Shown: positions 48,001 through 61,635, numbered from the stretch's first letter. The stretch is 64,000 nucleotides of DNA from Sipunculus nudus (GCA_026874595.1 CM049321.1:744479-808478); one strand, 5' to 3'. Numbers and translations are program-made. The notes: generated from the sequence alone by a model not told the origin.

Positions 48001-50226
48001 TAGAATGTTGTGACGAACACATGCTTCTCACAAACCATCAAAAACGTTGATAAGGCAGGCCAGTAAATCAAACCGAAGTACACATAAAACATATAGAAGA
48101 CGAATTCAGTATAAACATCGGAATGGAGCATATTACTTTTTCATCCCTGTTTTACATGACATCTGAATACATACCGACACAAAGAAAAAACAAAATTGTA
48201 AAACAAAAAATAATGCTTTTTCTTGCATATTTTCTTATAATTCCATTATATTGTAAATTGCGAGAAACCATGTACATAACATTATGCTTTAAATAACATT
48301 ATACATTATCAACAATAGGCATTATTTTACACATCATTGATAATAAAAGCACAGAACGTACTGGATAGTGAGGTATATCCAGAAATTGTCTGTTCCTCTT
48401 CCTTTGACCATGTTGTTTTCTCATATCCCTTGCTTCGACCTGCCATAATACAAATTAAGAATACATGACGCATCTAAACCCAAACCATGTATGTTTATCC
48501 TGAAATAGCAGGACCCGTTATCATTAACTTTTGAATCATCTACCATCTACTGTTTTAAACTACTAGCGATCTCTAGGATTCTTAATTAAAAACTTAAAAT
48601 ATTTCTCCACCAGCAAAAGTCTTTTTCTTCTTTTCTTCTTCCACTCTTACTGATGAAACAGTACTGTTGTATTTTTTTTGTAATCTGTAAAAAGTGAGGC
48701 AAATTTCTAATGCGTTTGAATTTATCTTTAAGGAACAAAAGTACATTCAAGAAAAACGCTTGTAGAGAGTTGTTCATACATTAAAAACAGAGAAGATGTT
48801 GGTGACTATCACAAGACACCGGTGTCCATTTTACTTGAAGACCTTTCTCCTCGATCATGGTACAGGGAGGTGACGCATTGTGCCGCTTAAAATGCCGTGG
48901 CATTTCGTGATCTGAAAACGATATTTGTAGCTGAAAGTTGTTTGTTATTTAACTTAATAGCACCAAGTCTCAAATACCGCTGTAGTACTTCGGTGAATAG
49001 AATGTTTAGTACCGCGGGTTATATAATTTCCTTTATTTCGACAACACAACATTCTAAAATAACATTCTTAAGCATTTTAAAGACCAGTGTCCTGTCCTTA
49101 AGCCAACCCAAGTCTTTTGTCCAACTTGGACATATTCGCAGCTCGAAAAACGGATATTTGCCGACAGTTAAACGTTGGTTCATGACAGCACATCGCTTGA
49201 TCGCTGTTGGCCAGTCGGTCTTATTACAATATGCCGTTATGCAAGCTAGAGCTTTGCGTTGGCTTTCTATACAAACTGCTTCACACGACCTGCAGCCTAA
49301 ATGGGATAATAACACTTACATGAGGGCAAGACATTTCGAATTACATTTTTATGTAACACGTACATGAAAAGCAGAAACATATAATTCTAAAGTCATTTTT
49401 TTTCAATTAACATAGATTTTATTATTTAAATTATTTGTATGTTGCCTTGGAGTGTCCTTCAAACACGTAACACTTATTTATATATTTTTGCCAAGTTTGG
49501 TGAACCATTTAGGGATTGTTCTTGGTAAAACCACTGTTAGAATTTCTGGTTGAATTTTAAAGCTTTTCTCTACCTGTCCGCTCACAAACAAATCCAGCTT
49601 TTTGTTCACAATTGCAAGAAACATATCCCACATTTGCGTAAAAGACATAAACTTGACATTCACCATTTCCACTACTGTGTGTTCCACCTATTTCAGAGAG
49701 GGAAAAGTAAGGACCTCTTATGTAGAGAAAAGTACTGACCGAGTAGTCAGGATATTTTTATTAAATCAGGCGGAATTTCCCCAGACGGAATAAAATGATC
49801 AATTATATGTGAAGAGATTTAATTCCGGGGTTATAATTATTTTGCATCACATGCTACTCCGAAGAATGTTTCTACACACATGAAAGTGTATGGCATTGAT
49901 GAAAAAATGTTACGTGGAAATACAAACAATAATTTACTTGGCAATTCCCCGTTGATCCAGTCAGAATTCTTTACATCAGTTATCTCGTTTCCAAACCAAA
50001 CGGACTTCAACTTGTGTTTAATCAGTGCATTTATAATTGCAGTGCTATGGTGGTCCTCAAAGTCAACTGGTAAAATTTTCTTTTCCCTGTCACAGATTGA
50101 TTTTGCCAGTTTGAATGAAGAAACTATTCCATAAGAGGTGGGATCTCTTAATGTAATTATAATAACAGCTTTGACAAAGTTATATACTGCCAGTAAATAT
50201 AGTAATTGGTGACATATTAAGCTCAT
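45001..50226 (-). CDS. two-domain C-type-lectin-like gene, secreted or membrane form
   Basis: Minus-strand paralogue of the gene at 5059-8271. Exons A 50226-49938, B 49687-49574, C 49296-49108, D 48911-48781 sum to 723 nt: 240 residues and a stop, all joins phase 1. Exon A starts with a hydrophobic leader (MSLICHQLLYLLAVYNFVKA). CTLD1 ends CNCEQKAGFVCERT; CTLD2 starts GCRSCEAVC and ends in a Cys followed by TTT TAA. In an alternative model a weak donor at 48788 and exons F 48439-48362, G 47785-47633, H 45470-45379 and I 45204-45001 give 1242 nt (413 residues); again phases agree. Exon H holds a membrane span (ISLTVLYGMLAIGMVAFTL). Exon C's donor (GTTGGC) is the weakest join. Exon G's span has Arg insertions and may be decayed. 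The last exon ends at the gypsy LTR. No EPN/QPD motif is seen. Confidence 0.6.
45745..46720. repeat. diverged tandem repeat, about seven units of ~145 bp
   Basis: Units start with a (C/T)TTGGAAACnnnAAATTAGGT-type block, then GTGACCTATATTCTG, later TGTATCCATTAG and AACATCCAGAAAGTTCC. They lie in the intron between exons H and G of the lectin gene. Six units carry a degenerate AGGTCA-N3-TGACCT palindrome: 45779-45793, 46045-46059, 46185-46199, 46333-46347, 46415-46429, 46571-46585; one keeps only TGACCT at 45896. Units differ strongly, so the array is old. Stops in every frame argue against coding. Confidence 0.7.
47030..47200. repeat. intronic duplicate of 48000-48170
   Basis: Both blocks contain AAGCAGGTCA/AAGGCAGGCCA, then GGAGCAAATTACTTTTTTTT/GGAGCATATTACTTTTTCAT and CTGTTTTACATGACAT. 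The same block recurs at 63900-64000. No frame is conserved between copies, so it is non-coding sequence duplicated with the lectin exons. Confidence 0.6.
48000..48170. repeat. intronic duplicate of 47030-47200
   Basis: Partner of the preceding entry. The open frame on the minus strand here (48131-47943) is not kept in the other copies, so it is not called as a gene. Confidence 0.6.
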
Positions 50227-50408
50227 TTCATCAATAAAATGTACATTATATATTTGCTAGTGAAATGATGTTGTTCATTTAAGAAAATGAATAATTTTTA
50301 AGGCGCCAATACAGATCGAATTAGTCGCGAAAACTGCTTTTTTTACGTATTAAACTATGCACAAGCATTAATTGAAGTAATTATGTATATAGAAACCTCA
50401 CTTCTTAC

Positions 50409-50620
50409 TTCCTTTATGTTTATAAGGGTAGTCATATCTGCAAATGTTACATGTATGAAATGAAGGAATTGATGAGAAGATATTGGTAAAAGAGCCATCA
50501 TATTGACTTCAATACTTTCCCAGCTATCTTCAACTGATGATGGTTGCAAGCTCGCTTTCAGGCGACGGGAGAGAATACTTTCGCTCTGTATTGTTATATA
50601 ATATCCTCTGACAGGAAGTC
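50409..50620 (-). CDS. probable internal exon, unrecognised domain
   Basis: Minus-strand acceptor AAAATATTACAG and donor GGAA|GTAAGA bracket 212 bp open in one frame (phase 1 in, phase 0 out), 70 residues. The peptide includes VRGYYITIQSESILSRRLKA, VEDSWESIEVNMMALLPISS and HVTFADMTTLINIKE. It does not look like a CTLD half. It lies just upstream of the second lectin gene but its exit phase does not match exon A, so it probably belongs to another gene or an unused isoform. Family not recognised. Confidence 0.35.
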
Positions 50621-53600
50621 CTGTAATATTTTCCTTTGAAATTAGCTTAATTTGTAACTGATGAAAAAACAATTAGACAAGGAAAAAGGACAAAAACGCC
50701 TTAGTCATAGGGGTTGTTTTATAATCATTTTCTAATTAACAGCTAGCCGTTTTATTTGTGTATTTACGAACAACGCATCATTTATATTCCCCAATATTTT
50801 ATTTTTCTCCGTTTGTTTCTCCTTTCACCCATACATGGCAAACAAAAAGAACACTAACAGAGAATTACTTTCTTTATAGAAAACACGTTATAAGAAATAG
50901 ATATGTCCCTGTGTTTTAATTAATCAGATTTACAGAACTAATCTTTTCTCATTTCTAATTTTTCTACATCCCATGAAACAAAGCCAAAGAAACAGCAATT
51001 TACTCAATTATAATACACAGTGTTTGCACAGTGCTGTAGAATGAGTGCAGTTCTTTATATTTGTATATTATATATATTTAATTATATATTTTATTTTATC
51101 AAATATACAATGTCATGTTGTATAAAAAAAAATTTTTGGCCATTAGCGGAATCTTGTTACTTACGTCCGATTTTGAAAGAAATATTGTTGTCATAATTAT
51201 AATATAAGATATTACTCTATAATATTAATGATAATATTGTATTTTATGTTGTTTACAAGTTTTTTACAATTAAGAACTGGGCATACATCAACTCACAGAG
51301 GAATTGATATCAAAACCGATTTACAAAATTGTTATCAAATGAAATGTTTGAACAGTCAAAGTAATAAGTATAGTTTTATAGTCATTAATCGTCTAAAGTT
51401 GACTTTGTTATCCAAGGTAATCACACCATTATCTCATTAACACAGACAAGTATCAATTAACCCCCGTGAGACGGATTCCGTCATCAGGAAGAAAACCCTT
51501 GCTGTGTTTATTATGTAAACCTTGTTATGTAAAGACAAACTCTTCCATATTTAATAAAATAATCTAGGGGAAAATTGCTAAAAATGCGACATTTTATATA
51601 AAATTCGACAGCTATATTAGTAACTCCCGTTATTAGACTTTCTATGATCATTTGATTACGACATATAATTAAGATATATTCCTCTACTTTAAGCTCAGAA
51701 AATAACATCTTTGTGTGACAAGGGATGTTTATAATATACCTTTAATCAAATTTAATATTAGATGACAAATGCTAACATAATTACTTTTTTAACATAATTT
51801 TCTTTTGTTAATCTAGTGTTTTCCATTTACCCTGGACCTCACGTACGCAAAAATGTCTTGTGTAGGGGTATATTGATAAGAGTGAACTTATGATCCAATG
51901 TTCCTGACAAAATCTAAGTCAAAATCTTTGCAACATGAAGTTCGAATGTTTCATCACTATCACATTTTCAATGACTATTAAGCTAGTATATGCAGGATAG
52001 ATATTACAAAGTGTATTTGCCAACGCAAATTATTGAGCAGCCAAGCTTTTCTTTCGATAAAAAGTAAAATGTAAACCCATTTATATAATCCAAATGTGTG
52101 TGTTTTGCTTGGAAATGACAAAACGTGTCAGGTAAACATAACTATGATGACATAATGAAGGACAGTTTTAAGTATACCTTTGTAGATGCTTTTCTTTATT
52201 TCAGTATGCGTTTCAACAGAGATAACAGAAATACGTCAGGAATAATAGGATTCGCGTGGGAAACTAAAGTCAATGTTATTTCCAGTAATATTAATAGTGA
52301 TAGTAATCTTCATTCTGTGAGGAGGCAAAAATCTTGATGCTTATAACAATAGGAGTGTTACTTTCTTATGATGGTTGACTGTGTTTTGTTTTCACTCCAG
52401 CCCATCTCGTCTATCATACTACTGCTATTTGAGGATAAAACAATATCTCTCATAAACATATAAAAAATAATACAAAATAAAGTGTCTGAACAAAACTGAA
52501 CAAAAAGGAGGTCGGTATTTATTTGCTTTTATACATTTTATTCCACATTTTTAGATTGAGAATACTGCATTTACGGTTGGAGTAATTCAATTCTTCTCCC
52601 CGCACATATATATTTAAAAGGTAAGGTAGAACATAGGGAAATCGTAACACATTTTTGCGGCTATAGACAGAGATATAGATTTAGAGAGAGAGATAGAACA
52701 TTCATTTGTTTTCATTGCTAATGGCATGGTATAACACAGGTACTATATAGTATATATTATATCCCAAAATACAATACAATTTTTTTTCCAACCTTGCTTT
52801 GGTTTGTGTTATCTAATACCTTGATATTTCTGGTGCTTGTATTCCCTATTTTTAAAATTGATCCGTATATTAACTAATGTGTTTTGCACATTTTATACAG
52901 TAGAAATTTACGATGGTAAGGTCAATATTGAGGCTCATCGTATTGGTAGTTATTGTTACAGTATCAGGCGTGGTTGTAAAAACATGCTTGAAATTGGTGT
53001 TTATTGACCGTATCCCAGAGAAGTAAAACTAGGAACGTAAACAGACTAACTTTCTATGGTTTGCATCGAACGAAGTCTAAACTATGTAAAAGAAAGGTAT
53101 TTTCCCGTTTTAAAACCTCAGCATGACGTGCAGAAGCAGGTTTTGAAACTACGGTAGGCGTGCGTAACGTAAAAGCAGGTTTTTCCCCAGATCAGTCATT
53201 GATCAAGTAAATGCTTTATACACGAATTGGCAATTTATAAGCTCTCATTATACGTTACGAGGAATATTCTTTTCTATTTTAATTGTTTTCATGTTATATC
53301 TGTCAATTAGTACATCAGTATCATAAAGCCATAAAGTTCGCCATCATAGGCAAGCAGTTCATGAGCATATATATGCTTAATATTTACTAAATGGCATTCA
53401 TCAATCGTTTATTACCTTGTAACATTGTATATACCATTTTCATAGTGATGTGAAAAAAAAGAGTTTGCAACTGTGGACCGTTACTTAGTTGTAAGTTTCA
53501 CCTGTACACCTGTGGTGAATACACAAGATATAGAAAGTGTATTTTCTTGACACTTCCACCTAAATGTTATAAGGTATTAAGTGAGTATATTCTCTAAGTT

Positions 53601-54559
53601 ATTAAACAAAACTTTATGTTTTTCTTATTTCCCGATGCCAGCAAATGTTTGAAAAGCTGCCTTGAACCAAGAATACAAAGCAATATAGTCTACTTTGTGA
53701 ATTTGATTCATTCAGTTGAAACAAACAATAATATAAAGAAAGGTGTACATGTCCAAATAATAACAATGCTTTAGTTTATTTTCTTTAATAATAAGCTGAT
53801 TGCATGGTCTTGACGACTATGCATATTCAGGTTTCTATTACCCTTTCTATAAGTGAAAATCTGCAGTTCCGGTTTAGTAAGTCCGTGTTGCAAGTTTCTC
53901 CCAAGTGAAATTTAAAAGCCGGAAGCTTAAATTGTTTCCTTGCCTTGAATGATAATGTATAAATGGCACTTAAATGTCGTGAGATGTGGCAAAATAATAA
54001 TCTTCTTGTAAATATAACGGACCATTACAACTTGAGCCACTCGTCACCGATAGGTGGCCTTATGGAGATAAAGCGGTATTGAAAACGTTTGCGCCATAGG
54101 CTTAGGCGTGGCACATGAAGGGTCAGTATATGTTATATCGTGGGTACTTATGTCACACGCTTTTACTCCCGTGTAAATTTCAATAGGTACCCTGGAAGCG
54201 CATCATGCGAAGTTAAACAACTGGATGATCCCTGGGTCATACCAACTGAGGCAATATTAATTATATATATATATATTTTTGTATTTTAAAGGTTTGAAAA
54301 ATATTAATTTTTTAAAGGAAACGTTCTGTATGACCTATTACAGAGAGTCCGTGTAAGGATTATTTTTAGGAATCCGTCTCCTCCATGTAAGCTGCTATAT
54401 GTTCTACACAGATCAACTTTTAGACCGTGATGATGCACTGAGCATATATGAAATCATCGGCGTTTAACTTCTCAGTATCGAAACACAGGAATAAATGAAA
54501 CAACTGGGGGAAACAATCACAAATGAAAATTCATTTGTCGAAGGTATTTGCTCATTTGA

Positions 54560-54605
<46 letters not shown>

Positions 54606-56329
54606 ATATTCTAGTTTATTCCAGGACTTCTGCCATTCACATTTTTCATAGCATCCGGCAGGTAGGTCCTATGTTTCGGTATTGAAATGAAATTGAAATG
54701 GTATGTGTTAGAATCTACCAGAAAAATACAAAGGCCTATGCAAAAATCTATTGTTCATATAACATTTCTAAAAAGGTGTTCATCTTTTTTAATTTTATCA
54801 GAAAATACTTAATTTGAATAAAAGTTCATGAAGCACTGCAAATCGTATTTCATGCATGTATTTATCTAGTTATTATTTTCATTTTACATTTGATCTTGTT
54901 GTTGTATATAAACCACGCAATTGTTGCTACTCATTCTTTAATGGCATATGTATTTAATTCCAAAAAAAAAAGAGCCCTGCACAATGCGTTCATATTGAAT
55001 TTACAGTGAAATCTCAAACATTCGCCATATTGGCTGTACAATTTTTCAAGTGTTAATAACACGTTCACTGTCTTCCATTTCATGACATACGGCTCAGAGA
55101 TTTCCTTATCCCATTTATGTATACTCGCATTAGTTACAAGGATATTAGCAGTATTGTATAATTTAATACAGACAAATCTGCAGTAGGATCTATTTGAATT
55201 TTTCCGTATATAAAGATTTTGAAAAAAAAATATTATGATAGTCAAAGTAAATTTTTACCAGTGTTTCTTTTAAATTGGTTCACAAAACTGTCTACGTACA
55301 TATGCTTTATATAAAGGCCTAGTGCTTAGATTTTCATTACATATTCTGATACCATTTATAAGTATTTTAGTATGGCTGAATCTCGCACATACACACAACA
55401 ATAACCATGGCATGAGTAGCAAGAACAACAAATATAATAAAATAAAAGATCTTACAGTTTTTTTCAGGGATGATGGTCACAGTATGGCAAACACTTATGT
55501 GTTGATCCATAGAAACTGTCACAATTATTTTCCAGAACACATAGCCCTGGCTACAATTGTATTAATGCCGATCCTTCATACATCCACGCAGATGGAATCA
55601 GACTACTCAGTCTTATGGTGTGTGTGGATTTAATCGTGACTGCTGATTACATGAACCTTCTGGAATGCAGTTCTGTGTACATAACAAAATTCAGAGAGCG
55701 TAAACAGTAGTCTCAGAAACACTCGATGTTTATAAATACTGAAGCAGTAATCTCAACGTCCATAGGTGAGAAACTCCTCCCTCCGCCATTTAAATCGCCG
55801 ATGATGTAGTTTCTGCTCTCAATAAATATATCACAACCGGTGCTGTGTCAATGTCCGTTAGATTCCACCAACCATCACTGCCGTGCCGTAAACTCATACT
55901 GGGTAATCACCATTATCCAGTATCACCAGTATAAGCATGACAACTGCTCATGCCTATGTTCAATCGAGCAAGACTATCAGCGAATGTCGAAAGTCTGTTG
56001 GTCTGCCCTTAGGTAAACCACGGTTGATGATAACCATCCACTCACGTATCCGACGTAATCCTCGCTGGCGCCCTCATACCTTGACAATTGACACACTGGA
56101 AAACCGTGCCTCTCGGCAAAACACTGGCTTGTTACACCGTGATGATCAGATTCTTGATAACCTCCAGCAGTCTGATAGACTGTTCCCTGATATAATATGC
56201 CTCAAAACATCCTACGTTCCACTTCCGGACATCACCTGTGGCTTTCCTATCGCCTTACAGTATAATCTTGACCTGTCACTCTGTGCCTGAAAACTTAATG
56301 GGTGTACCCCCTTAGAAGACTTAGTGTGA

Positions 56330-56331
<2 letters not shown>
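50621..56331. other. intergenic, no clear gene
   Basis: Long AT-rich stretch. I see a (TA)n tract at 54561-54603 and a 37-codon frame at 52914-53027 with one membrane-like segment (ILRLIVLVVIVTVSGVVV); this frame could be chance or a small exon after the acceptor TTTTATACAG. A 117-codon frame at 55937-56290 of mixed composition is unrecognised. Nothing here is firm enough to name. Confidence 0.4.
54561..54603. repeat. (TA)n microsatellite
   Basis: About 21 TA dinucleotides. Confidence 0.95.

Positions 56332-56389
<58 letters not shown>
56332..56389. repeat. (TA)n microsatellite
   Basis: About 29 TA dinucleotides. Confidence 0.95.
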
Positions 56390-56393
<4 letters not shown>

Positions 56394-56519
56394 CGTTGGT
56401 TCAATTCTCTTTAAATTCTATATTGATAAAACAAATTGTCCGATCATTTAATTAACACATATCATATATGTACTCGTTTGTGTGTAAATCACGACCGTTT
56501 GTCAGTCTTCTGGTTAGAC

Positions 56520-56631
56520 CCACACCTTGGTGTGGACCGACTGTGAAGAACCTCACCGGACATTCGGTCCCGCCATCTCCCTGCTTGGAGTCTTATGCTC
56601 TACCCCTAGACCACAGAAACCAATTATCTTT
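56520..56631 (-). mobile_element. tRNA-headed SINE, copy 3 (head only)
   Basis: Minus strand shows TGGTCTAGGGGTAGAGCATA (A box) and GGACCGAATGTCC (B-box-like), with AGACTCCAAGCAGGGAGAT between them, closely matching the head of the SINE at 22752. The body and tail hairpin are not recognised, so it is truncated or has a different body. Confidence 0.6.
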
Positions 56632-56788
56632 ATGCGATTTCCTGGGCTTGTCACTTCCTGCGAAATTTTTTAAATTGTAATGATGCAATTTCAATGTCTG
56701 AGAACACCATACTCACATGTATACCAACTTTTTTATCGAGATAACGAATATTTTATATGTAAATAAGTAGTTTAGATATGATATAATG

Positions 56789-56849
<61 letters not shown>

Positions 56850-57534
56850 AGTGCTAAGGTATCTGATGAATTTGAATCACTACCGTCGGTTTCACCTCAA
56901 CGGCTTAATAGGTGACTGAAGTGCAACTAATTGCGATATTGGTTTTTTTTCATTTCTTTTTCAGACGGCTGGGTGCCCTTGGACCAATTCGACAGGTGGA
57001 AACAATTTCCGAACGTTTGTTCAATAGGTTCTTTTGTTTTGAGCTTATGATTGCTAGTTTCTCTGCCAAACACAAGGTGCAGACAGAAGAGGGCGCAAAC
57101 TGATGACACCTTTATGAAATTTATACTCAGATTATTTATTGGGATTTATTTGGATCATTCACGGCACGACATGATTTCCGAGCCTTGTGACACCATTAAC
57201 AGGGCGCCTCGCATGCTGCAACACCGTTAGTCACCATTAACGCCATCATGTTTAAATTCGGGAAACTATTTCACCACGTTCCAGAAGCTAGAAGTTTTGG
57301 ATATGAAATCGGATGGCTCGAAGCGTTTCGTTAAAAATTTTGATTGATTTAAAATTCGACAGTCACATGAATACATTTATTTTTTCTTGTTCCAGATATA
57401 TTTCTGTGTGTCTGTCCGTGTGTGTATGCGAGTGCCCAGCGACTATTACCATGGAAAATAACCAGGCATCCCCTTCCTTCTTTAAATCCCTGCCACGCCC
57501 TAGTTTAGCATTTGCGCAGACCATAATATATAAC
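56632..57534. other. intergenic
   Basis: Contains a (TA)n tract at 56790-56846 and otherwise nothing recognisable. The satellite begins directly after it. Confidence 0.5.
56790..56846. repeat. (TA)n microsatellite
   Basis: About 28 TA dinucleotides. Confidence 0.95.
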
Positions 57535-60500
57535 ATGTGAGAGCCTCAGGCACGTCATACGGGATAATACAATACAGCCTCACGCATGCCATATCTGAAA
57601 GCGCAAGAGAGCCTTAGACACACCATACGTGATAACACAAGAGAGCCTCAGGCACATAATAAGGGATAACACAAGAGACCCTAATGACCGCTATACGGGA
57701 TAACGAAAGGGCACTCAATACGTGATAAAAGAAGAGAGCCTCGCAAACGCTAATCAAATAACGCAAAAGAGCTTGAGGCACACCATACGTGATAACACAA
57801 GAGAGCCTCAGACACATAATAAGTGATAACACAAGGGAGCCTCAGGGAACATCACAAATGATAACCAGGAGGGCCTCAGCCTCAAGATACGGGATAATAG
57901 AAGGGAGCACCATACACATCATATGTGACAAGACAGCATTAGGAACGCCGTACGTGATTACACAAGACAGCCTCGGGCACAAATACGGGATAACGCAAGA
58001 CAGCCTCAGACTCAACATACATGATAACATAAGAGAACCTCAAGCACACCATACTGGATAACATAAGAGAGCCTCAGACTCATCTTACGGAACTATACAA
58101 GAGAACCACAGCAAATCATACGGAATAACAGGAGAGAGCCTCGCTAAGCAAATGGGATAAGGATGAGAGACCCTAATGCTAACCATACTTGATAACATAT
58201 GAGAGCACATCATACGGGATAAAGCAAGAGAGCCTAAGGCACGCCATACGGGATAACACAAATGAGCAATAGAAGCGGGACAACACAAGGGAGCCGTAGA
58301 AACACCAAACAGGATAACACAAGAGAGCCTCGGACTCAGCAAACGGGATAACACTAGAGAACCTCGGAAACACCATATGGGAAAACACAAAAGAGCCTCG
58401 GAAAACATGATAATAGATAACAAGGAGAGCCTCAGGCATGCCATACATGATAACACAAGAGGGTCAAATGAACGCTATACGGGATAACGCAAGAGACCCT
58501 GAGCCGCACCATACGTGAAAAAAACAAGAGAGCCTTAGGCATGCCATACATGATATCTCAAGATAGCCTTAGGCACGCCATATATGATAACACAAACATG
58601 GCATGCCAATCAAAGGCATGCCAAACGGGATAACGCAAAAGATCCTCAAACACACCATACAGAATAACACAAGAGAGCCTCAGGATTGCTATACTGGATA
58701 GCGCAAGAGATCCTCAGACACACCATGCGGGATAACATAAGACAGCCTCAGACACACCATACGTGATAACACGAGAAAGCCTCAGGAACACTATACATGA
58801 TAACACAAGGGAGCCTTAGGCATGCCATTGGGGATACCGCAAGAGATCCTCAGACACACCATACATGATAACGCAAGAGAACCTCAGACACACCTTACGT
58901 GATAACACAAGAAAGCCTCCGGCATGCAATACATGATAACACAATATAGTCTTAGGACTACCATACTGGATAAGGCAAGAGATCCTCAGACACATCATAG
59001 AGTATACCACCAGAGACCATCATGCACGCAATACAAGATAACACAAGAGATCCTTAGGCATGCCATACATGATAACACAAGAGAGCCCCTTAGGCACACC
59101 ATATATGGTAACACAAGAGAACCTAGGCTGGCCATACGGGATAATGCAAGAGATCCTCAAACACAAAATACATTATAACACGAGGAAGCATCGGGAACAC
59201 TATACATGATAACGCAAATGAGCCTTCGGTATGCCCTAAGGGATAACGCAAAAGATCCTCAGACACACCATACATGAAAAGTCAAGACAGCGTCATACAC
59301 GCCATACGTGATAACACCAGAAAGCCTCAGGCACGCAATACATGATAACACAGGAGAGTCTTAGGATTGCCATACTGAATAAGGCAAGAGATCCTCAGAC
59401 ACATCATAGATGATAACACAAGAGAGCCTCAGGCACGTCATATATGATAACACAAAAGAGCCTTAGGCATGCCATACGGTATAACGCAAGAGATCCTCAG
59501 ACACACCATACATGATAACACAAGAGAGCCCTTCGCACGTCATATATGATAACACAAGAGAGCCTTAGACATGCCATACGGGATACCGCAAGAGATCCTC
59601 AGACACACCATACATGATAACACAAGAGAGCCTTAGGAACGTCATACATAATATCACAAGAAAGCCTCAGATATGCCATTGTGAAAACGCAAGAGATCCT
59701 CAGACAAACCATACATAATAACACGAAAGCGCCTTATGCACGCCATACACGATAACACAAGAGACCCTTAGGCATGCCATACATGATAACACAAGAAAGA
59801 CTTAGGCATGCCAAACAGGATCATGCAAGAGATCCTCAGACACACCATGCGGGATAACATAAGAGAGCCTCAGACACACCATACGTGATAACTCGAGAAA
59901 GCCTCAGGAACACTATTCATGATAACATAAGTGAGCCCTAGGCATGCCATACGGGATAAAGCAAGAAATCCTCAGATACACCATACATGATAACGCAAAA
60001 GAGCCTCGGACACACCATACGTGATAACACAAGAAAAGCTCAGGAACGCTATACATGATAACACAAGAGAGTCTTAGGAATGCCATACTGGGTAAGGCAA
60101 GAGATCCTAAGACACATCATAGATGATAACACAAGAGAGCCTCGGGCACTCAATACATGATAACAAAAGAGAGCTTCAGGCACATAATACACGATAACAC
60201 AAGAGAGCTTTAGGCACGCCATACATGAAAACACAAGAGGGCCCCTTAGTCAAACCATATATTGTAACACAAGAGAGCCTTACGCATGCCATACGTGATA
60301 ACGCAATTTATCCGCGGACACACCATACATGATAACACAAGAGAGACTTAGGAACGCCATGCGTAAAAACACAAGAAAGCATCAGGCACGCAGTACGTGA
60401 TAACGCAAGAGAGAGTAAGGATTGCCATATTGAGTAACGCAAGAGATCCTCACCCACACCAAGTGGGAAAACATAAGAGAGCCTCAGCCACACCAAGCGG

Positions 60501-61635
60501 GATAACACAAGAAAGCCCCAGGAACACCATTCCTGATAAAACATGAGAGACTCAGGCACGCAATACGTGCTTACACAAGAGAGGCTTAGACGTGATACGT
60601 GATAACACGAGAAAGCTTCAGGAACACTGTCCATGATAACACAAATGAACCTTAGGCATGCCATACGGGATAACGCAGAGATCCTCAGACACATCATACA
60701 TGATATCGCAAGAGAGCCTCAGACACACCATACTTGATAACACAAGAAAGCCTTAGGCACGCAAATACATTATAATACAAGAGAGTCTTTGATTTGCCAT
60801 ACTGAATAAGGCAAGAGATCCTCAGACACATCATAGATGATAACACAAGAGAGCCTCAGGCACGCAATACATGATACCACAAGAGAGCCTTAGGCAACCC
60901 ATATATGATACCACAAGAGAGCTTTAGGCATGCCATACGTGATAACGCAAGTGATCCTGGGACACAAACTAAATGATAACACAAGAGAGCCTTAGGAACG
61001 CCATACATGATAATGAAAGAGGGCCTAAGACACACCACACGTGATAACACAAGAAAACATCAGGCACGCAATGCATGATAGCACAAGTGAGCCTTAGGCA
61101 TGCCATATTTAATAACGCAAGAGAGCCTCAGGAACACCATCCCTGTTATAACACGAGAGCCTCAGACACACCAAGCGGGATAACACAAGAGAGCCTCAGA
61201 CACACCATACGTGATAACACAAGAAAGCCTCAGGCCGCCATACATGATAACGCAAGAGAGCTTAGGCATGCCATATGGAATAACGCAGGAGAGCCTCAGC
61301 ACACAAAGTGGGGTACACAAGAGAGCCTCAGACACACCATACATGATAATAAAAGAGAGCCTCAGGCAAACCATACATGATAACACAAGAGGGCCTTAGG
61401 CATGCCATACAGGATAACGCAAGAGATCCCCAGATACGTCATGCGGGATAACACAACGGAGCCTCGGGAAATATCACAAGGTATAACCAGGACAGCCTCA
61501 GTATCACCATAATACAAAGGATAATACAAGGGATCACCATGCACATCATCCGTGATAACAGAAGAGAGCCCCAGACACAACAGACATGATAACGCAAGGG
61601 AGCCTTAGACACACCATGCGCGATAACACAAAAAA
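57535..61635. repeat. 34-bp satellite, about 120 copies
   Basis: Tandem array of 34-bp units containing CATACATGATAACACAAGAG and GCCTCAGACACAC. Variant units (AGAGATCCTCAGACAC; AGAGTCTTAGGATTGCC; AGCCTTAGGCATGCC) recur every three or four units, a higher-order repeat of about 102-136 bp. Nearly every unit keeps TGATAA. Minus-strand frames look repetitive because 34 leaves remainder 1 modulo 3; the consensus has a TGA in one phase, so all long frames are broken about every 102 nt. Not a CRISPR: there are no unique spacers, and the sequence setting is eukaryotic. Confidence 0.92.

Noticed and set aside
47943-48131. Minus-strand membrane-like frame of 62 codons
   Set aside because: The two related copies (47030-47200 and 63840-64000) have stops and no conserved frame; it is duplicated intron sequence.
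45001-50226. Tail of the second lectin as an ITIM/ITAM-bearing signalling domain
   Set aside because: No YxxL/I pair or ITIM consensus is visible in the tail exon; only the first gene has a single YxxI.
57600-61580. Minus-strand repeat proteins of about 34-residue period in the satellite
   Set aside because: A by-product of a 34-bp unit. The consensus contains a TGA in one phase, so frames break about every 102 nt and survive only where units have mutated.
57535-61635. CRISPR-like array of short repeats
   Set aside because: Units are contiguous 34-bp repeats with no unique spacers, and the sequence is eukaryotic.
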